From NCBI RefSeq assembly GCF_963677305.1, contig NZ_OY781925.1, forward strand, positions 867,501 through 931,500: 64,000 bases of DNA. Direction: 5' to 3'. Below, piece after piece: positions 1 to 8,474 of this stretch (the first letter of the stretch is position 1; the number at the start of each line of letters is the position of its first letter). This DNA comes from an uncultured Holophaga sp. GTDB lineage: Bacteria > Acidobacteriota > Holophagae > Holophagales > Holophagaceae. The translations under genes were made by a program, and so were the position numbers. The notes under the pieces are model-generated. The model was not told the DNA's origin. It saw nothing but the letters and a program-made list of their open reading frames with translations, and made no database searches.

Positions 1-1
1 G

Positions 2-382
2 CTGGGGGAGGGCGAGCGCATCCCGGTGGGGATCTTCACCCTGCGGGTCTCCACCGTCCCCGGTCACACCCCGGACCACTTGGCCTTCCTCCTGGAGGAG
101 GCGGCCATCGGTTTGACGGGGGATCATCTCTTTGTCGGGAAGGTCGGTGGGACCCGGACTGAGGCGGAAGGGCGACAGGAGTGGGAGAGCCTGCGGAAAC
201 TGCTCAGGGACTGGCCGGAGCACACCACCATCTGGCCGGGGCACGACTACGGTGCCAGGCCCTCCAGCACCCTGGCCCTGGAGCGGGACTTCAACCCCTT
301 CCTCTGTGTTCCCGACGTGGAGGCCTTCCTGGCCCTGAAGGCCGCCTGGAGTGGCTTCAAGGTCCAGCATGGGCTGAAGTAG
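2..382 (+). CDS. MBL-fold metallo-hydrolase, C-terminal part (cut by window start)
   Basis: The reading frame is open from the first bases, so the gene starts upstream and only about 126 C-terminal residues are seen. PGHTPDHLAF near residue 20 is the family's metal-ligand histidine motif. GDHLFVGKVGG and WPGHDYG are typical of the glyoxalase-II-like or persulfide-dioxygenase-like branch, with the last histidine acting as a zinc or iron ligand. The tail (ALERDFNPFL) also matches that branch. The exact substrate cannot be decided without the N-terminal HxHxDH motif. It converges on the cation-efflux gene with no intergenic base. Confidence 0.8.
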   Translation: MGEGERIPVGIFTLRVSTVPGHTPDHLAFLLEEAAIGLTGDHLFVGKVGGTRTEAEGRQEWESLRKLLRDWPEHTTIWPGHDYGARPSSTLALERDFNPFLCVPDVEAFLALKAAWSGFKVQHGLK

Positions 383-1282
383 CTAACGGTGCCCCTCCCG
401 GCAGGGGTGGAGGGGGCCGCCCCACTCCACCTGGAGGGTCGGGTGTCCGATGCGGAAGCGGTGGTGCAGCTCATGCCCCAGCTCGGCCAGGTCAGGGGCT
501 GGAGCCCCTTCGGCCATGACGAGGTGGGCGCTGAGGGCGTTCTCGGTGGTGCTCATCGCCCAGATATGGAGGTCGTGGATCTGGTCGACCTCCGGCCAGG
601 ACTCCAGGAAGCTCCGGACCTCCGGCAGCTCGATGGCGTGGGGGACCCCATCGAGGACAAGCACCATGGACTTCTTGAGGAGGTCCCAGGTGCCGAGCAG
701 GATGACCAGGGAGATGACCAGGCTCAGCAGGGGATCGATCCAGTTCCGGCCTGTCCAGATCACCAGAAGGGCCCCGATGACCACCCCTACGGAGACGAGG
801 GCATCCGTGGCCATGTGGAGGAAGGCCCCCCGGAGGTTCAGGTCGTGGTGACGATCCCGGAGGAAGAGCAGGGCTGTGGCTGTGTTGAGGACGATCCCGG
901 CCACGGCCACCCAGATGACCGTGGTGGCGTGGATGGACGGAGGGGCGAAGAATCGGCGGATGGCTTCCCAGCAGATGCCCCCGATGGTGGCAGCCAGGAG
1001 CAGGCCATTGAAGAGGGCCGCCAGGATGGAGGACCGGCCCCACCCGTAGGTGAAGCGCCCGGAGGGCTGCCGTCTGGTCAGGGCCACGGCCAGCCAGGCC
1101 AGGGCCAGCCCCAGCACATCGCTGAGGTTGTGCCCCGCATCCGCGATGAGGGCCAGGGAGTGGGCATGGACCCCGAAGACCCACTCCACCAGGACAAAGG
1201 CCAAGTTGAGGCCGATGGCCAGGGTGAAGACCCGGGACGGACTGGCGGGCAGGGCATGCTCATGCCCGTGCTCGTGGCTCAA
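383..1282 (-). CDS. Cation diffusion facilitator (CzcD/ZitB-like) metal-proton antiporter
   Basis: Predicted 299-residue inner-membrane protein, the usual CDF length. It starts with a His-rich tail (SHEHGHEH). HNLSD in TM2 (about residue 50) and HMATD in TM5 (about residue 155) are the paired HxxxD zinc-site motifs of the family. A short cytoplasmic metallochaperone-like domain follows TM6. It probably exports Zn(II), Cd(II) or Co(II). The start is taken as TTG at 1282 because it overlaps the gdh stop codon (TTGA), which implies translational coupling. A longer reading frame upstream is only the shadow of gdh. Confidence 0.9.
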   Translation of the reverse strand: MSHEHGHEHALPASPSRVFTLAIGLNLAFVLVEWVFGVHAHSLALIADAGHNLSDVLGLALAWLAVALTRRQPSGRFTYGWGRSSILAALFNGLLLAATIGGICWEAIRRFFAPPSIHATTVIWVAVAGIVLNTATALLFLRDRHHDLNLRGAFLHMATDALVSVGVVIGALLVIWTGRNWIDPLLSLVISLVILLGTWDLLKKSMVLVLDGVPHAIELPEVRSFLESWPEVDQIHDLHIWAMSTTENALSAHLVMAEGAPAPDLAELGHELHHRFRIGHPTLQVEWGGPLHPCREGHR

Positions 1283-2529
1283 GCGTAGAACCCCCGGCAC
1301 TGCAGGGCCTGGACCACCCGGTCGAGGGCCAGGATGTAGGCTCCGATCCTGGGCGTGGTCCGGTACTTGTCGGTGGTGGCGAAGACCGCCTGGAAGGCGT
1401 GTGTCATGTACTCCACCAGCTTCTCGTTGACCTCCCGCTCGCGCCAGTAGTAGCCGATGCGGTTCTGGACCCACTCGAAGTAGCTGACGGTCAGGCCCCC
1501 CACGCTGGCGAGGATGTCCGGCACCACCAGCACGCCATTGGAGAAGAGGATGGGGTCGGCATCGGGCGTGGTGGGGCCGTTGGCCCCCTCGACGATGATC
1601 TTGGCCTTCACCTTGATGGCGTTCTCTTCTGTGATCTGGTTGTCGGTCGCGGCGGGGACGAGGATGTCCACGGGCAGGTGGAGGAGCTCCCGGGGGTCCA
1701 TGGGCTCCGCACTCTTGAAGCCGGTGGGCGTTCGGGTCTCGGCGGTGTGCTTGAGGAGGGCGTGGATATCGATGCCCCGGTCATTGCGGATGGCCCCGTG
1801 GGCATCCGAGACCGCAATGACCCGCGCCCCGGCTTCATGGAGCAGGCGGGCGCTCTGGGCCCCCACATGACCGAAGCCCTGAACGGCCACCGTGGCCCCG
1901 GCCAGGGGCTTCCCGAGGCGCTGCATGGCTTCCCGGGCGCTGATGAGCACCCCCCGGCCCGTGGCTTCCGCACGCCCCAGGCTGCCACCCATGCCGATGG
2001 GCTTGCCCGTGACCATGGCGTTGTCCGTCCGGCGGGCATGCATGGAGTAGGTGTCCAGGATCCAAGCCATCACCTGGGGCGAGGTGCCCATGTCGGGGCC
2101 CGGGATGTCCCGGTCAGAGCCCAGCATGTCCATGATCTCGGCGGTGTAGCGGCGGGTCAGCCGCTCCAGCTCACCCTGGCTCATCTTGGTGGGATCGCAG
2201 ACGACCCCGCCCTTCCCCCCGCCGAAGGGCACATCCACCAGGGCGCACTTCCAGGTGTTCCAGGCGGCTCCGGCTTTGATCTCGTCCAGGGTCACGCCCT
2301 TGTCGAAGCGGATGCCGCCCTTGGCGGGCCCCCGGGCGATGTTGTGCTGGACCCGGTAGCCCATGAAGACCTCCCAGCGTCCGTCATCCATATGAACGGG
2401 GAGGCTCACGATCACAGAGCGGGCTGGGGTGATGAGCACCTTGAACAGCGCCTCCTCGAGCCCGTAGAGTTCGGCGGCCGCCCGGAGGCGTGCCTGCATG
2501 GCATCGAAGGCGCTGTGCGGGGCGGTCAT
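1279..2529 (-). CDS. gdhA: Glu/Leu/Phe/Val dehydrogenase (glutamate dehydrogenase type)
   Basis: 416-residue oxidoreductase, normal length for hexameric NAD(P)-dependent glutamate dehydrogenases. The N-terminal half carries the substrate-binding stretch KGGIRFDKGV, the catalytic-lysine region PFGGGKGGVVCDP and GPDMGTSP. The Rossmann domain begins at VAVQGFGHVGAQSA (about residue 215), and EGANGPTTPDAD closes the cofactor site. It interconverts glutamate and 2-oxoglutarate plus ammonium in the cytoplasm. It lies 15 bases after rsfS on the same strand and overlaps the CDF gene by four bases. A leucine or phenylalanine preference is possible but less likely. Confidence 0.9.
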   Translation of the reverse strand: MTAPHSAFDAMQARLRAAAELYGLEEALFKVLITPARSVIVSLPVHMDDGRWEVFMGYRVQHNIARGPAKGGIRFDKGVTLDEIKAGAAWNTWKCALVDVPFGGGKGGVVCDPTKMSQGELERLTRRYTAEIMDMLGSDRDIPGPDMGTSPQVMAWILDTYSMHARRTDNAMVTGKPIGMGGSLGRAEATGRGVLISAREAMQRLGKPLAGATVAVQGFGHVGAQSARLLHEAGARVIAVSDAHGAIRNDRGIDIHALLKHTAETRTPTGFKSAEPMDPRELLHLPVDILVPAATDNQITEENAIKVKAKIIVEGANGPTTPDADPILFSNGVLVVPDILASVGGLTVSYFEWVQNRIGYYWREREVNEKLVEYMTHAFQAVFATTDKYRTTPRIGAYILALDRVVQALQCRGFYA

Positions 2530-2544
2530 GGGGTTCTCCTCGGT

Positions 2545-2913
2545 TCAGGCCAGGTGGGGCGGGGGGGCTTCCTCAGGCAGCTCCAGCGAGGTGCCCTGGT
2601 TCCAGAGCCCCTCCAGGTTATAGTGCTGCCGGGTCTCCTCGTCCATGATGTGGACGATCAGGTCGCCGTAGTCCATGAGGATCCAGTTGCCCCCCTGGTC
2701 CCCCTCGGTGGAGATGGGCCGCTCACCCTCAAGCCTGAGGCGCTCGAAGATCGACTCCGAAATGGCCCGGTTCTGCCGGTCACTGGTGCCGCTCATGAAG
2801 GCGAAGGTGTCCGTGAAGGTGGCGATCCCCTGGACATCCAGGAGGCGGATATTGAGGGCCTTCTTGGAGCGGGCGGCTTCCACCAGCGCCAGAAGTCTTG
2901 CGTCCAGAGTCAT
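2545..2913 (-). CDS. rsfS: Ribosome silencing factor RsfS (Iojap family)
   Basis: 122-residue protein of the DUF143/Iojap family. It binds ribosomal protein L14 and blocks subunit joining when nutrients run short. Family hallmarks are ALNIRLLDVQG, a TFTDTFAFMSGTSDRQ core (about residues 33-48), GNWILMDYGDLIVHI and the closing YNLEGLW. The ATG at 2913 has GGGAG eight bases upstream; the longer frame to 2970 lacks an RBS and adds a non-conserved tail. Its position directly downstream of obgE is the classic bacterial arrangement. Confidence 0.93.
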   Translation of the reverse strand: MTLDARLLALVEAARSKKALNIRLLDVQGIATFTDTFAFMSGTSDRQNRAISESIFERLRLEGERPISTEGDQGGNWILMDYGDLIVHIMDEETRQHYNLEGLWNQGTSLELPEEAPPPHLA

Positions 2914-3030
2914 TCGATCTCCCGATACAGAATCAACGGTACAGTTTTTCGCCGCGGATGGCATGCACAACTTCAGTCAGAAGGCCGGATCCGTCCAGCC
3001 CCCTTTCCCTCAGGGGGTCCATCGTCCCGC

Positions 3031-4035
3031 TCATCCCCTGGGCATGGCCGCCAGGTGGCGGCCCAGCTCGAAGACCAGGGAGCGCAGTCCCTCGCCCGTG
3101 ACACCCGAGATGAAGAGGGGCTCCTGGCCCCGCGTCCTGCAGAGGGCCTCAAAGCGTGCACGGCGCTCTTCGTCCTGGAGGGCGTCCAGCTTGTTGCCCA
3201 CCAGCCAGCGCGGCTTGGAGAAGAGCACCTCGGAGAAGGTGCGGAGCTCCCCCTCGATGATCCGGACGGCCTCTTCCGGTTCCTGGACAGGATCGGAGAG
3301 GTCCACCAGATGCAGGAGCATGCGGGTGCGCTCCACATGGCGGAGGAACTGCACACCGAGTCCGGCTCCCTGGGCGGCACCCTCGATGAGCCCGGGGATG
3401 TCGGCGATGACGAAGCTCTCGAGCTCGTCCACGGGGACCACGCCGAGCTGGGGTTCCAGGGTGGTGAAGGGATAGTTGGCGATCTTGGGCCGGGCGGCTG
3501 AGATGCGGCTCACCAGGGTGCTCTTGCCCGCGTTGGGGAAGCCTACGAGACCCACATCTGCGATGAGCTTGAGCTCCAGCTCCATGTCCCGGATCTCGCC
3601 CTCCTCGCCGGGCTGGGAGTGTCGGGGGGTGCGGTTGGTGGAGCTCTTGAAGTGCTCGTTGCCCAGGCCGCCCCGCCCGCCACGGGCCACGCAGACCCGC
3701 TGGCCGTCCTCCAGGAGCTCCGCCAGGAGCTCGCCGCTGGCGGCATCCTTCACCACCGTGCCCAGGGGCACCTCCAGGGTGATGTCGGCGCCATCGGTGC
3801 CATGCCTCCGGCTGCCCTCGCCCTGCATGCCGCGGCCCGCGTAGTAGTTGCGCTGGTTGCGGTAGGGATTGAGGGTGTTCAGGGAACGGTTCGCCTGGAG
3901 GAAGACCGAGCCGCCGCAGCCGCCGTCACCCCCATCGGGGCCGCCCTTCTCGGCGAACTTCTCCCGGCGGAAGCTCGTGGCCCCGGCACCGCCGTGGCCA
4001 GCTTCCACATGGAGGGTGAGGTGATCAAGGAACAT
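3031..4035 (-). CDS. obgE: Obg/CgtA GTPase (50S ribosome assembly)
   Basis: 334-residue GTPase. The glycine-rich Obg fold covers roughly residues 1-158 ([27 protein letters not shown]). The G domain follows with P-loop GFPNAGKST, switch region [13 protein letters not shown]3 DIPGLIEGA and G4-like motif GNKLDAL. The optional C-terminal OCT domain is absent, as in short Obg proteins. It acts in late large-subunit assembly and stress control. It sits behind rplU-rpmA but is separated from rpmA by a strong terminator hairpin, so it may also have its own promoter. Confidence 0.95.
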   Translation of the reverse strand: MFLDHLTLHVEAGHGGAGATSFRREKFAEKGGPDGGDGGCGGSVFLQANRSLNTLNPYRNQRNYYAGRGMQGEGSRRHGTDGADITLEVPLGTVVKDAASGELLAELLEDGQRVCVARGGRGGLGNEHFKSSTNRTPRHSQPGEEGEIRDMELELKLIADVGLVGFPNAGKSTLVSRISAARPKIANYPFTTLEPQLGVVPVDELESFVIADIPGLIEGAAQGAGLGVQFLRHVERTRMLLHLVDLSDPVQEPEEAVRIIEGELRTFSEVLFSKPRWLVGNKLDALQDEERRARFEALCRTRGQEPLFISGVTGEGLRSLVFELGRHLAAMPRG

Positions 4036-4050
4036 GGGGCATCCTGGGGA

Positions 4051-4090
4051 AAGAAAAAGCGCGCAAGCCAGTGGCCGCGCGCTTTTTGGG
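4051..4090 (-). terminator. Intrinsic terminator after rpmA
   Basis: AAAAAGCGCGC at 4054-4064 is perfectly inverted at 4077-4087 with a 12-base loop. Read on the minus strand, the GC stem is followed by TTTTTCTTT. It lies between the rpmA stop and the obgE start, so it should end or attenuate the ribosomal-protein transcript. Confidence 0.85.
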
Positions 4091-4104
4091 TGGGTCCTGA
4101 CGGA

Positions 4105-4365
4105 TCAGGCCTCGATGGGATCGATGTGGATGAAGCGGCCGTACTGGCCCTTGTCCTGGAAGCGGACCTTGCCATCGATCTTGGCGAAGAGGGTGTGGTC
4201 GGTGCCCATGCCCACATTGACGCCCATCTTGAACTTGGTGCCGCGCTGCCGGACGATGATGCTGCCGGCGGTGACGACCTCGCCCCCGAACTTCTTCACG
4301 CCGAGGCGCTGGGCATGAGAATCACGACCGTTACGACTGGAACCGACGCCCTTTTTATGTGCCAT
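4105..4365 (-). CDS. rpmA: 50S ribosomal protein L27
   Basis: 86 residues, full length for bacterial L27. It begins [16 protein letters not shown] and contains [15 protein letters not shown] and the [11 protein letters not shown] core. The N-terminal tail that reaches the peptidyl-transferase centre starts directly, without the cleaved extension found in Firmicutes. It is encoded 96 bases downstream of rplU on the same strand. That gap holds a small GCAGGC/GCCTGC hairpin near 4406-4420. Confidence 0.97.
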   Translation of the reverse strand: MAHKKGVGSSRNGRDSHAQRLGVKKFGGEVVTAGSIIVRQRGTKFKMGVNVGMGTDHTLFAKIDGKVRFQDKGQYGRFIHIDPIEA

Positions 4366-4461
4366 GACATTACCTCAATACTTTCTGAGTTCTGATTGAG
4401 CCGGAGCAGGCTTGGCCTGCCGTGGCGGGGGGATCAGGCTCAGCCTGGACCCCTGCAGGAT

Positions 4462-4773
4462 TCATCCCTTGATGCCCTTGATGCGGACCTCGGTGTAGCC
4501 CTGACGGTGACCCTGGGTGCGCTGGTAGGTGGTGGTCCGCTTCTTCTTGAAGATCACGACCTTCTTGGCGCGATCGTGGCAGATCACCTCGGCCTCGACG
4601 GTGGCACCGGCCACGGTGGGCTGGCCAACCTTGATCTCGGCACCCTGGGCGACCAGGAGAACCTTCTCGAAGACCACAGCCTGCTTGGGCTCCTTCTCGA
4701 GCAGCTCGACGCGGAGGATGTCCCCCTCGGCAACCCGGTACTGCTTTCCGCCCGTCTGGATGATTGCGTACAT
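4462..4773 (-). CDS. rplU: 50S ribosomal protein L21
   Basis: 103-residue protein with the L21 signature (MYAIIQTGGKQYRVAEGD at the N-terminus, KKRTTTYQRTQGHRQGYT near the C-terminus). It binds 23S rRNA and contacts L20. The ATG at 4773 is preceded by GAGAGGG. The reading frame extends further upstream but those codons form the non-coding leader. It heads the rplU-rpmA(-obgE-rsfS-gdh) run. Confidence 0.97.
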   Translation of the reverse strand: MYAIIQTGGKQYRVAEGDILRVELLEKEPKQAVVFEKVLLVAQGAEIKVGQPTVAGATVEAEVICHDRAKKVVIFKKKRTTTYQRTQGHRQGYTEVRIKGIKG

Positions 4774-4791
4774 ATATCCCTCTCGTGGAGG

Positions 4792-4834
4792 CTTGGGCGG
4801 CTCCGAGGTACACGAAGCGCTTGGGGAGCCCAAG
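4792..4834 (-). promoter_or_regulatory. Hairpin in the rplU 5' leader
   Basis: CTTGGG(CGG)CTCC at 4792-4804 pairs with GGAGCCCAAG at 4825-4834, with a small bulge, just upstream of the rplU RBS. The whole 4774-4921 gap must contain the promoter and leader. The stem could be an L21 autoregulatory element, but that is inference from position only. Confidence 0.35.
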
Positions 4835-4921
4835 ACAAGGCCAATCAGAATGGCATCCCCATGTCCTCGGTGCAAGAGAAATGTGCGAAGCTAAAGGCCT
4901 TTCTCCGCATCGGGATCCCCT

Positions 4922-6553
4922 TCAGTGTGTGGTCCACAGCCGCTGCACCAGGGAGGGGCTGTCCTCGTTGACGGCCAGGAGGTGCCGGACCTGGGGTCGG
5001 CCCCGGGGATCGAAGCGGAAGGCCCGGGCGACGATCTCGCGGTCCGCCCGGGTGGCCCGGTGGTGCTGGCGCAGGTGTTCACCCATGCTGGAGCTGAGGT
5101 AGGTCTCCACAAAGGCGGTTGCACCGTCCGGGAGGGGCTCTGGGATCTGGAAGAGCGCCCAGCGGATGGCTCCGTCCCGCAGCCGGAGCTGGCGCAGTTC
5201 CTCCATGGCCTCCAGGAAGGCCTCCCGCGCCTCCCCGGGGATCCGGTACTCCAGCTCTATCAGGATGGGACCGGCCTCCAGGGGGATCAGGTCGGAATGG
5301 ACCGGGGGTTCACCATGGGGGCGGAGGTCGATCTCCTCCTCGAAGACCAGGATCCGGGTCCGGCCGATGAGGACCCAGGCCAGGGCCAAGCCTGCCCCGG
5401 AGAGACCGAAGGCCCAGGGGATCCCCAGGCGCTGGGCCACGGCTCCCCAGAAGGCCGCCCCCAGGGCCATGGAGCCTCCCCAGGCCATCTGGTAGGCGCC
5501 GAAGGCCCGGGCCTTGACCCAGCTGGGAACCGAGAGCTGGATGGCGGTGTTGATGGTGGAGAGGGTCGCCAGCCAGCCCATGCCGGTCAGGAAGAGGCAG
5601 GCCGCCACCGTGGGGGTGTGGGGCACCAGGGCGATGGTGAGCTGGGCCAGGACCGAGAGCAGGGTGAAGCCCCCCAGGAGCTGGTTGGCCGAATACCGGT
5701 TCCGCAGGCGGGGCATGAAGACCGTGATGCTGACGGCCCCGGCGCCGACGCAGCCCATCATGAGGCCGAAGGCGCCGGGGCCCAGTCTCAGGTGGTGGAC
5801 CGCCAGGGCCGGGAGGAGGGAGAAGATGACCCCGGCGAACCAGGTGTAGCCCACGGCCCGCAGGAGGATCACCTGCAGGGCCCGGCTGTGGCGCACGTAC
5901 CGGAAGCCCGTCTTCATGGCCCCCAGGAAGCGCTCGGAGGGCAGGTCCCGGGTGGGGACCCTCCGCTTCCAGCGGAAGAGCACCGCCACGACAGCCAGGA
6001 AGGAAATGGCATTGAGGAGGAAGGCCCAGCCCGGCCCCATGAGGGCCACCACGGTGCCACCCAGGGCCGGCCCCAGGGCCCGGCTCACGTTGAAGCCCGC
6101 GCTGTTCAGGGCGACTCCGGCCCCCAGGTCCCGCCGGGGCAGCAGCTCGGGGACGATGGCCTGGAAGGCGGGCATGCTCAGGGCCGAGCCGATGCCGATG
6201 AGCAGAGACATGCCCAGGAGCAGTCCTGGGGTCACCTGTCCCATGAAGGTGAAGACCGCCAAAGTTCCGGCTACGGCGAGCATGAAGACCTGGGTCGCCA
6301 GCAGGAGCTTCCGGCGGTCCAGGATGTCCGCCAGGGCACCGGCCACCAGGCCCAGGCCCAGCACCGGCAGGGTGGAGCCGGTCTCGATGAGGGCCACCAG
6401 GAGGGGAGAGCTGCTGAGGTGGGCCATCTGCCACTTCTCGCCCACGCTCTGGACCTGGGTCCCGATGTTGGAGGCCATGGCGGCGATCCACACCGCGAGG
6501 AAGGCGCGGGCGGCAAGGGGAGCCAGGGGGCTTCTGGGGCGGCTTTCCTGCAT
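4922..6553 (-). CDS. MFS exporter of the MFS_3 / enterobactin-exporter-like family
   Basis: 543 residues with about twelve hydrophobic segments between residues 15 and 415, then a soluble C-terminal extension of about 110 residues. The start MQESRPRSP at 6553 precedes TM1. LADILDRRKLLLATQ matches the loop 2-3 motif of the family. The C-terminal extension (ILIELEYRIPGEAREAF... DREIVARAF) is the antibiotic-monooxygenase-like tail found in the 'transmembrane secretion effector' group. The substrate is unknown. It is divergent from dus, with 99 bases between them. Confidence 0.85.
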   Translation of the reverse strand: MQESRPRSPLAPLAARAFLAVWIAAMASNIGTQVQSVGEKWQMAHLSSSPLLVALIETGSTLPVLGLGLVAGALADILDRRKLLLATQVFMLAVAGTLAVFTFMGQVTPGLLLGMSLLIGIGSALSMPAFQAIVPELLPRRDLGAGVALNSAGFNVSRALGPALGGTVVALMGPGWAFLLNAISFLAVVAVLFRWKRRVPTRDLPSERFLGAMKTGFRYVRHSRALQVILLRAVGYTWFAGVIFSLLPALAVHHLRLGPGAFGLMMGCVGAGAVSITVFMPRLRNRYSANQLLGGFTLLSVLAQLTIALVPHTPTVAACLFLTGMGWLATLSTINTAIQLSVPSWVKARAFGAYQMAWGGSMALGAAFWGAVAQRLGIPWAFGLSGAGLALAWVLIGRTRILVFEEEIDLRPHGEPPVHSDLIPLEAGPILIELEYRIPGEAREAFLEAMEELRQLRLRDGAIRWALFQIPEPLPDGATAFVETYLSSSMGEHLRQHHRATRADREIVARAFRFDPRGRPQVRHLLAVNEDSPSLVQRLWTTH

Positions 6554-6652
6554 GGCACCGGAAGGGAAGGGGCATCGGCCCGGGTCCTGTATCCTACAGC
6601 CTCCCGGGCGGGCAGGGCAGATTCCGAAGACATCCCTTATCCTGGATCTCCG

Positions 6653-7651
6653 ATGTCCGAATCCTTCCGCCTCGCCCAGACCTCCATCAGCCCCCCGCTC
6701 TTCCTGGCCCCCATGGCCGGGGTGACTCACTCGGCCTTCCGCCGCCTCCTGGCGGACTTCGGCGGCTATGGGGCGCTCTACACCGAGATGGTCTCCGCCT
6801 CCGCCTTCCTGCGGGAGAACCCCGCCCTCTCGCCCTTCACCCGCACCCGGCCCTGTGAAGGGCCTGTGATCTGCCAGTTTCGGATCTCCGGTGACGAGGA
6901 CCTGGAGTCCGTCTTCGCCAAGGCCTCAGGCCTCGGCTACGCCGCCCTGGATCTGAACCTGGGCTGCCCCGCCCCCAAGATCCAGGGGCAGGCCTCCGGG
7001 GTGGCCCTCTTCCGGGACTTCCCGCGCCTGCGCGATGTGCTGACCCGGATCCGGAAGGTCTGGTCGGGGCCCTTCACCGTCAAGGTCCGCCTGGGCGATG
7101 ATCCGGAGAACTGGAGAGGGGGCTTTCTGGAGCGCCTCCGCCTCTTCGAGGACATGGGGGTCGACGCCATGGCTGTTCACCCACGCTTCAGCGGCGAGAA
7201 GCTCAAGCGCCGTGCCCGCTGGGAGGAGTTCCCCTGGGTCGCGGCCCAGACCTCCATTCCGGTGATCGGCAATGGCGACATCTGCACGCCTTCCGATCTG
7301 CGCGGGAACCGGGAACTCTTCGCGCCCCTGGCGGGCGTGATGCTGGGGCGGATCGTGGCGGTCAAGCCGTGGATCTTCCGTGACTTCGCCGGGTTGGAGC
7401 GGGGGCCGGTCGACCCCGCAGAGATCTGGGAACGGCTCTGCCGCTACACCCTGGAGGACATGCCCGAAGAGAGGGCTCTGGGGCGGATGAAGGAGTTCAG
7501 CTTCTACTTCGCCAAGAACTTCTTCTTCGGGCACGAGATGTACCGGCGCATCCAGGGGGCCCGGGATCTGGCCGGGGTCCGCAGCGCCGCCCTGGGCTTC
7601 CTGGAGGCCCGGCCCGAGTGGAGCCGGAGCGAGCGGCTGACCTTTACCTAG
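6653..7651 (+). CDS. dus: tRNA-dihydrouridine synthase
   Basis: 332-residue FMN-dependent TIM-barrel enzyme that reduces uridines in tRNA D-loops. Visible are FLAPMAGVTHSAFRRL near the N-terminus, TEMVSA, LDLNLGCPAPKI (about residue 100) with the catalytic cysteine, VKVRLG, MAVHPR, IPVIGNGDI and the ML-GR phosphate-binding stretch. The ATG at 6653 opens MSESFRL; the open frame upstream is the antisense of the MFS gene. The 3' end overlaps the convergent neighbour by four bases (CTAG). Confidence 0.92.
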   Translation: MSESFRLAQTSISPPLFLAPMAGVTHSAFRRLLADFGGYGALYTEMVSASAFLRENPALSPFTRTRPCEGPVICQFRISGDEDLESVFAKASGLGYAALDLNLGCPAPKIQGQASGVALFRDFPRLRDVLTRIRKVWSGPFTVKVRLGDDPENWRGGFLERLRLFEDMGVDAMAVHPRFSGEKLKRRARWEEFPWVAAQTSIPVIGNGDICTPSDLRGNRELFAPLAGVMLGRIVAVKPWIFRDFAGLERGPVDPAEIWERLCRYTLEDMPEERALGRMKEFSFYFAKNFFFGHEMYRRIQGARDLAGVRSAALGFLEARPEWSRSERLTFT

Positions 7652-8403
7652 TCCTTCTGCTGCTTGGCCAGCTCTTCACGGAGTCTCTTCCCGGCGTCCT
7701 CCACGGGGTAGCCGGGGAGGGCGAAGGTGGAGGCGGGGATGGGCCCCTGTTTGATCTCCGTGGCCACGGAACTCGAACTGGTCCCCATGAAGCCGCTCAT
7801 CTTCGTCCTGAGGGGGATGCCCTTGATCCGGCTCATCTCCTCATAGAGCTTCCGGAAGGCGGTGGCCATGGGGCCGGCCTTGGCCATGAGGGCAGCCCGG
7901 GCACGGATCATCTTCGTGTAGCTGCCCGAAGGGATCGGGGGCACCAGGGATGGGTCCGCGCTCAAGAGCATCTGGAGCTTGCCGACCTTGATGTCCCAGA
8001 GGGTGCAGGTCCGGCCCGCCACCACTTCGGTGCCCGTCTTCTTGACTTCGCACTTGCCGGGATCGCCGAAGACGGCCCCCATCATGCCGCTGACCCCACC
8101 CCCCGTCTTGTCCTCCATGGCATCCAGGGCGGCCAGGGCGTCCTCCAGGCGGAGCATGGAGATCATCCTGTGCTCGTGGTCGATGGTGTAGGAGACCGCC
8201 TTCTCGAAGTCCACCAGACTGTCGCTCCGGGTGCTCTTGTTCTGGATCAGCTGGTATCGGGAGCTGTAGTAGTGGGTCTCGGTCATGGTCTTGCTGCCCA
8301 GGAAGGCCTTGGCGCTGGTCTGGAAGGTGATGGTCAGGTCGGCGGCGCCCATGGACAGGACGGAAAACAACAAGGCGATTGTATATAATACAAAACGTTT
8401 CAT
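7648..8403 (-). CDS. Secreted protein resembling DUF4412
   Basis: 251 residues with a clear signal peptide (MKRFVLYTIALLFSVLSMGA|AD). The mature part looks like a LolA/DUF4412-type periplasmic beta protein: an N-terminal TITFQTSAKAF strand, a YYSSRYQLIQNKS segment, EHRMISML, then GRTCTLWDIKVGKLQM and a C-terminal Met/Ala-rich helix (RARAALMAKAGPMATAF). The function is unknown; the family name rests on overall pattern only. The start at 8403 is favoured by the signal peptide. The intergenic stretch to the next gene is AT-rich. Confidence 0.65.
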   Translation of the reverse strand: MKRFVLYTIALLFSVLSMGAADLTITFQTSAKAFLGSKTMTETHYYSSRYQLIQNKSTRSDSLVDFEKAVSYTIDHEHRMISMLRLEDALAALDAMEDKTGGGVSGMMGAVFGDPGKCEVKKTGTEVVAGRTCTLWDIKVGKLQMLLSADPSLVPPIPSGSYTKMIRARAALMAKAGPMATAFRKLYEEMSRIKGIPLRTKMSGFMGTSSSSVATEIKQGPIPASTFALPGYPVEDAGKRLREELAKQQKD

Positions 8404-8474
8404 GGCTTTCTCCTTGGATGGGGTGACCAAGGTTAACCTCATTCCAGGCTGCATGCAGCCATGAAGGGATGACC

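Noticed and set aside
1399..3501. 700-codon plus-strand open frame
   Set aside because: Antisense to gdh, rsfS and obgE; Gly/His/Asp-rich shadow with no domain, caused by high GC3 on the other strand.
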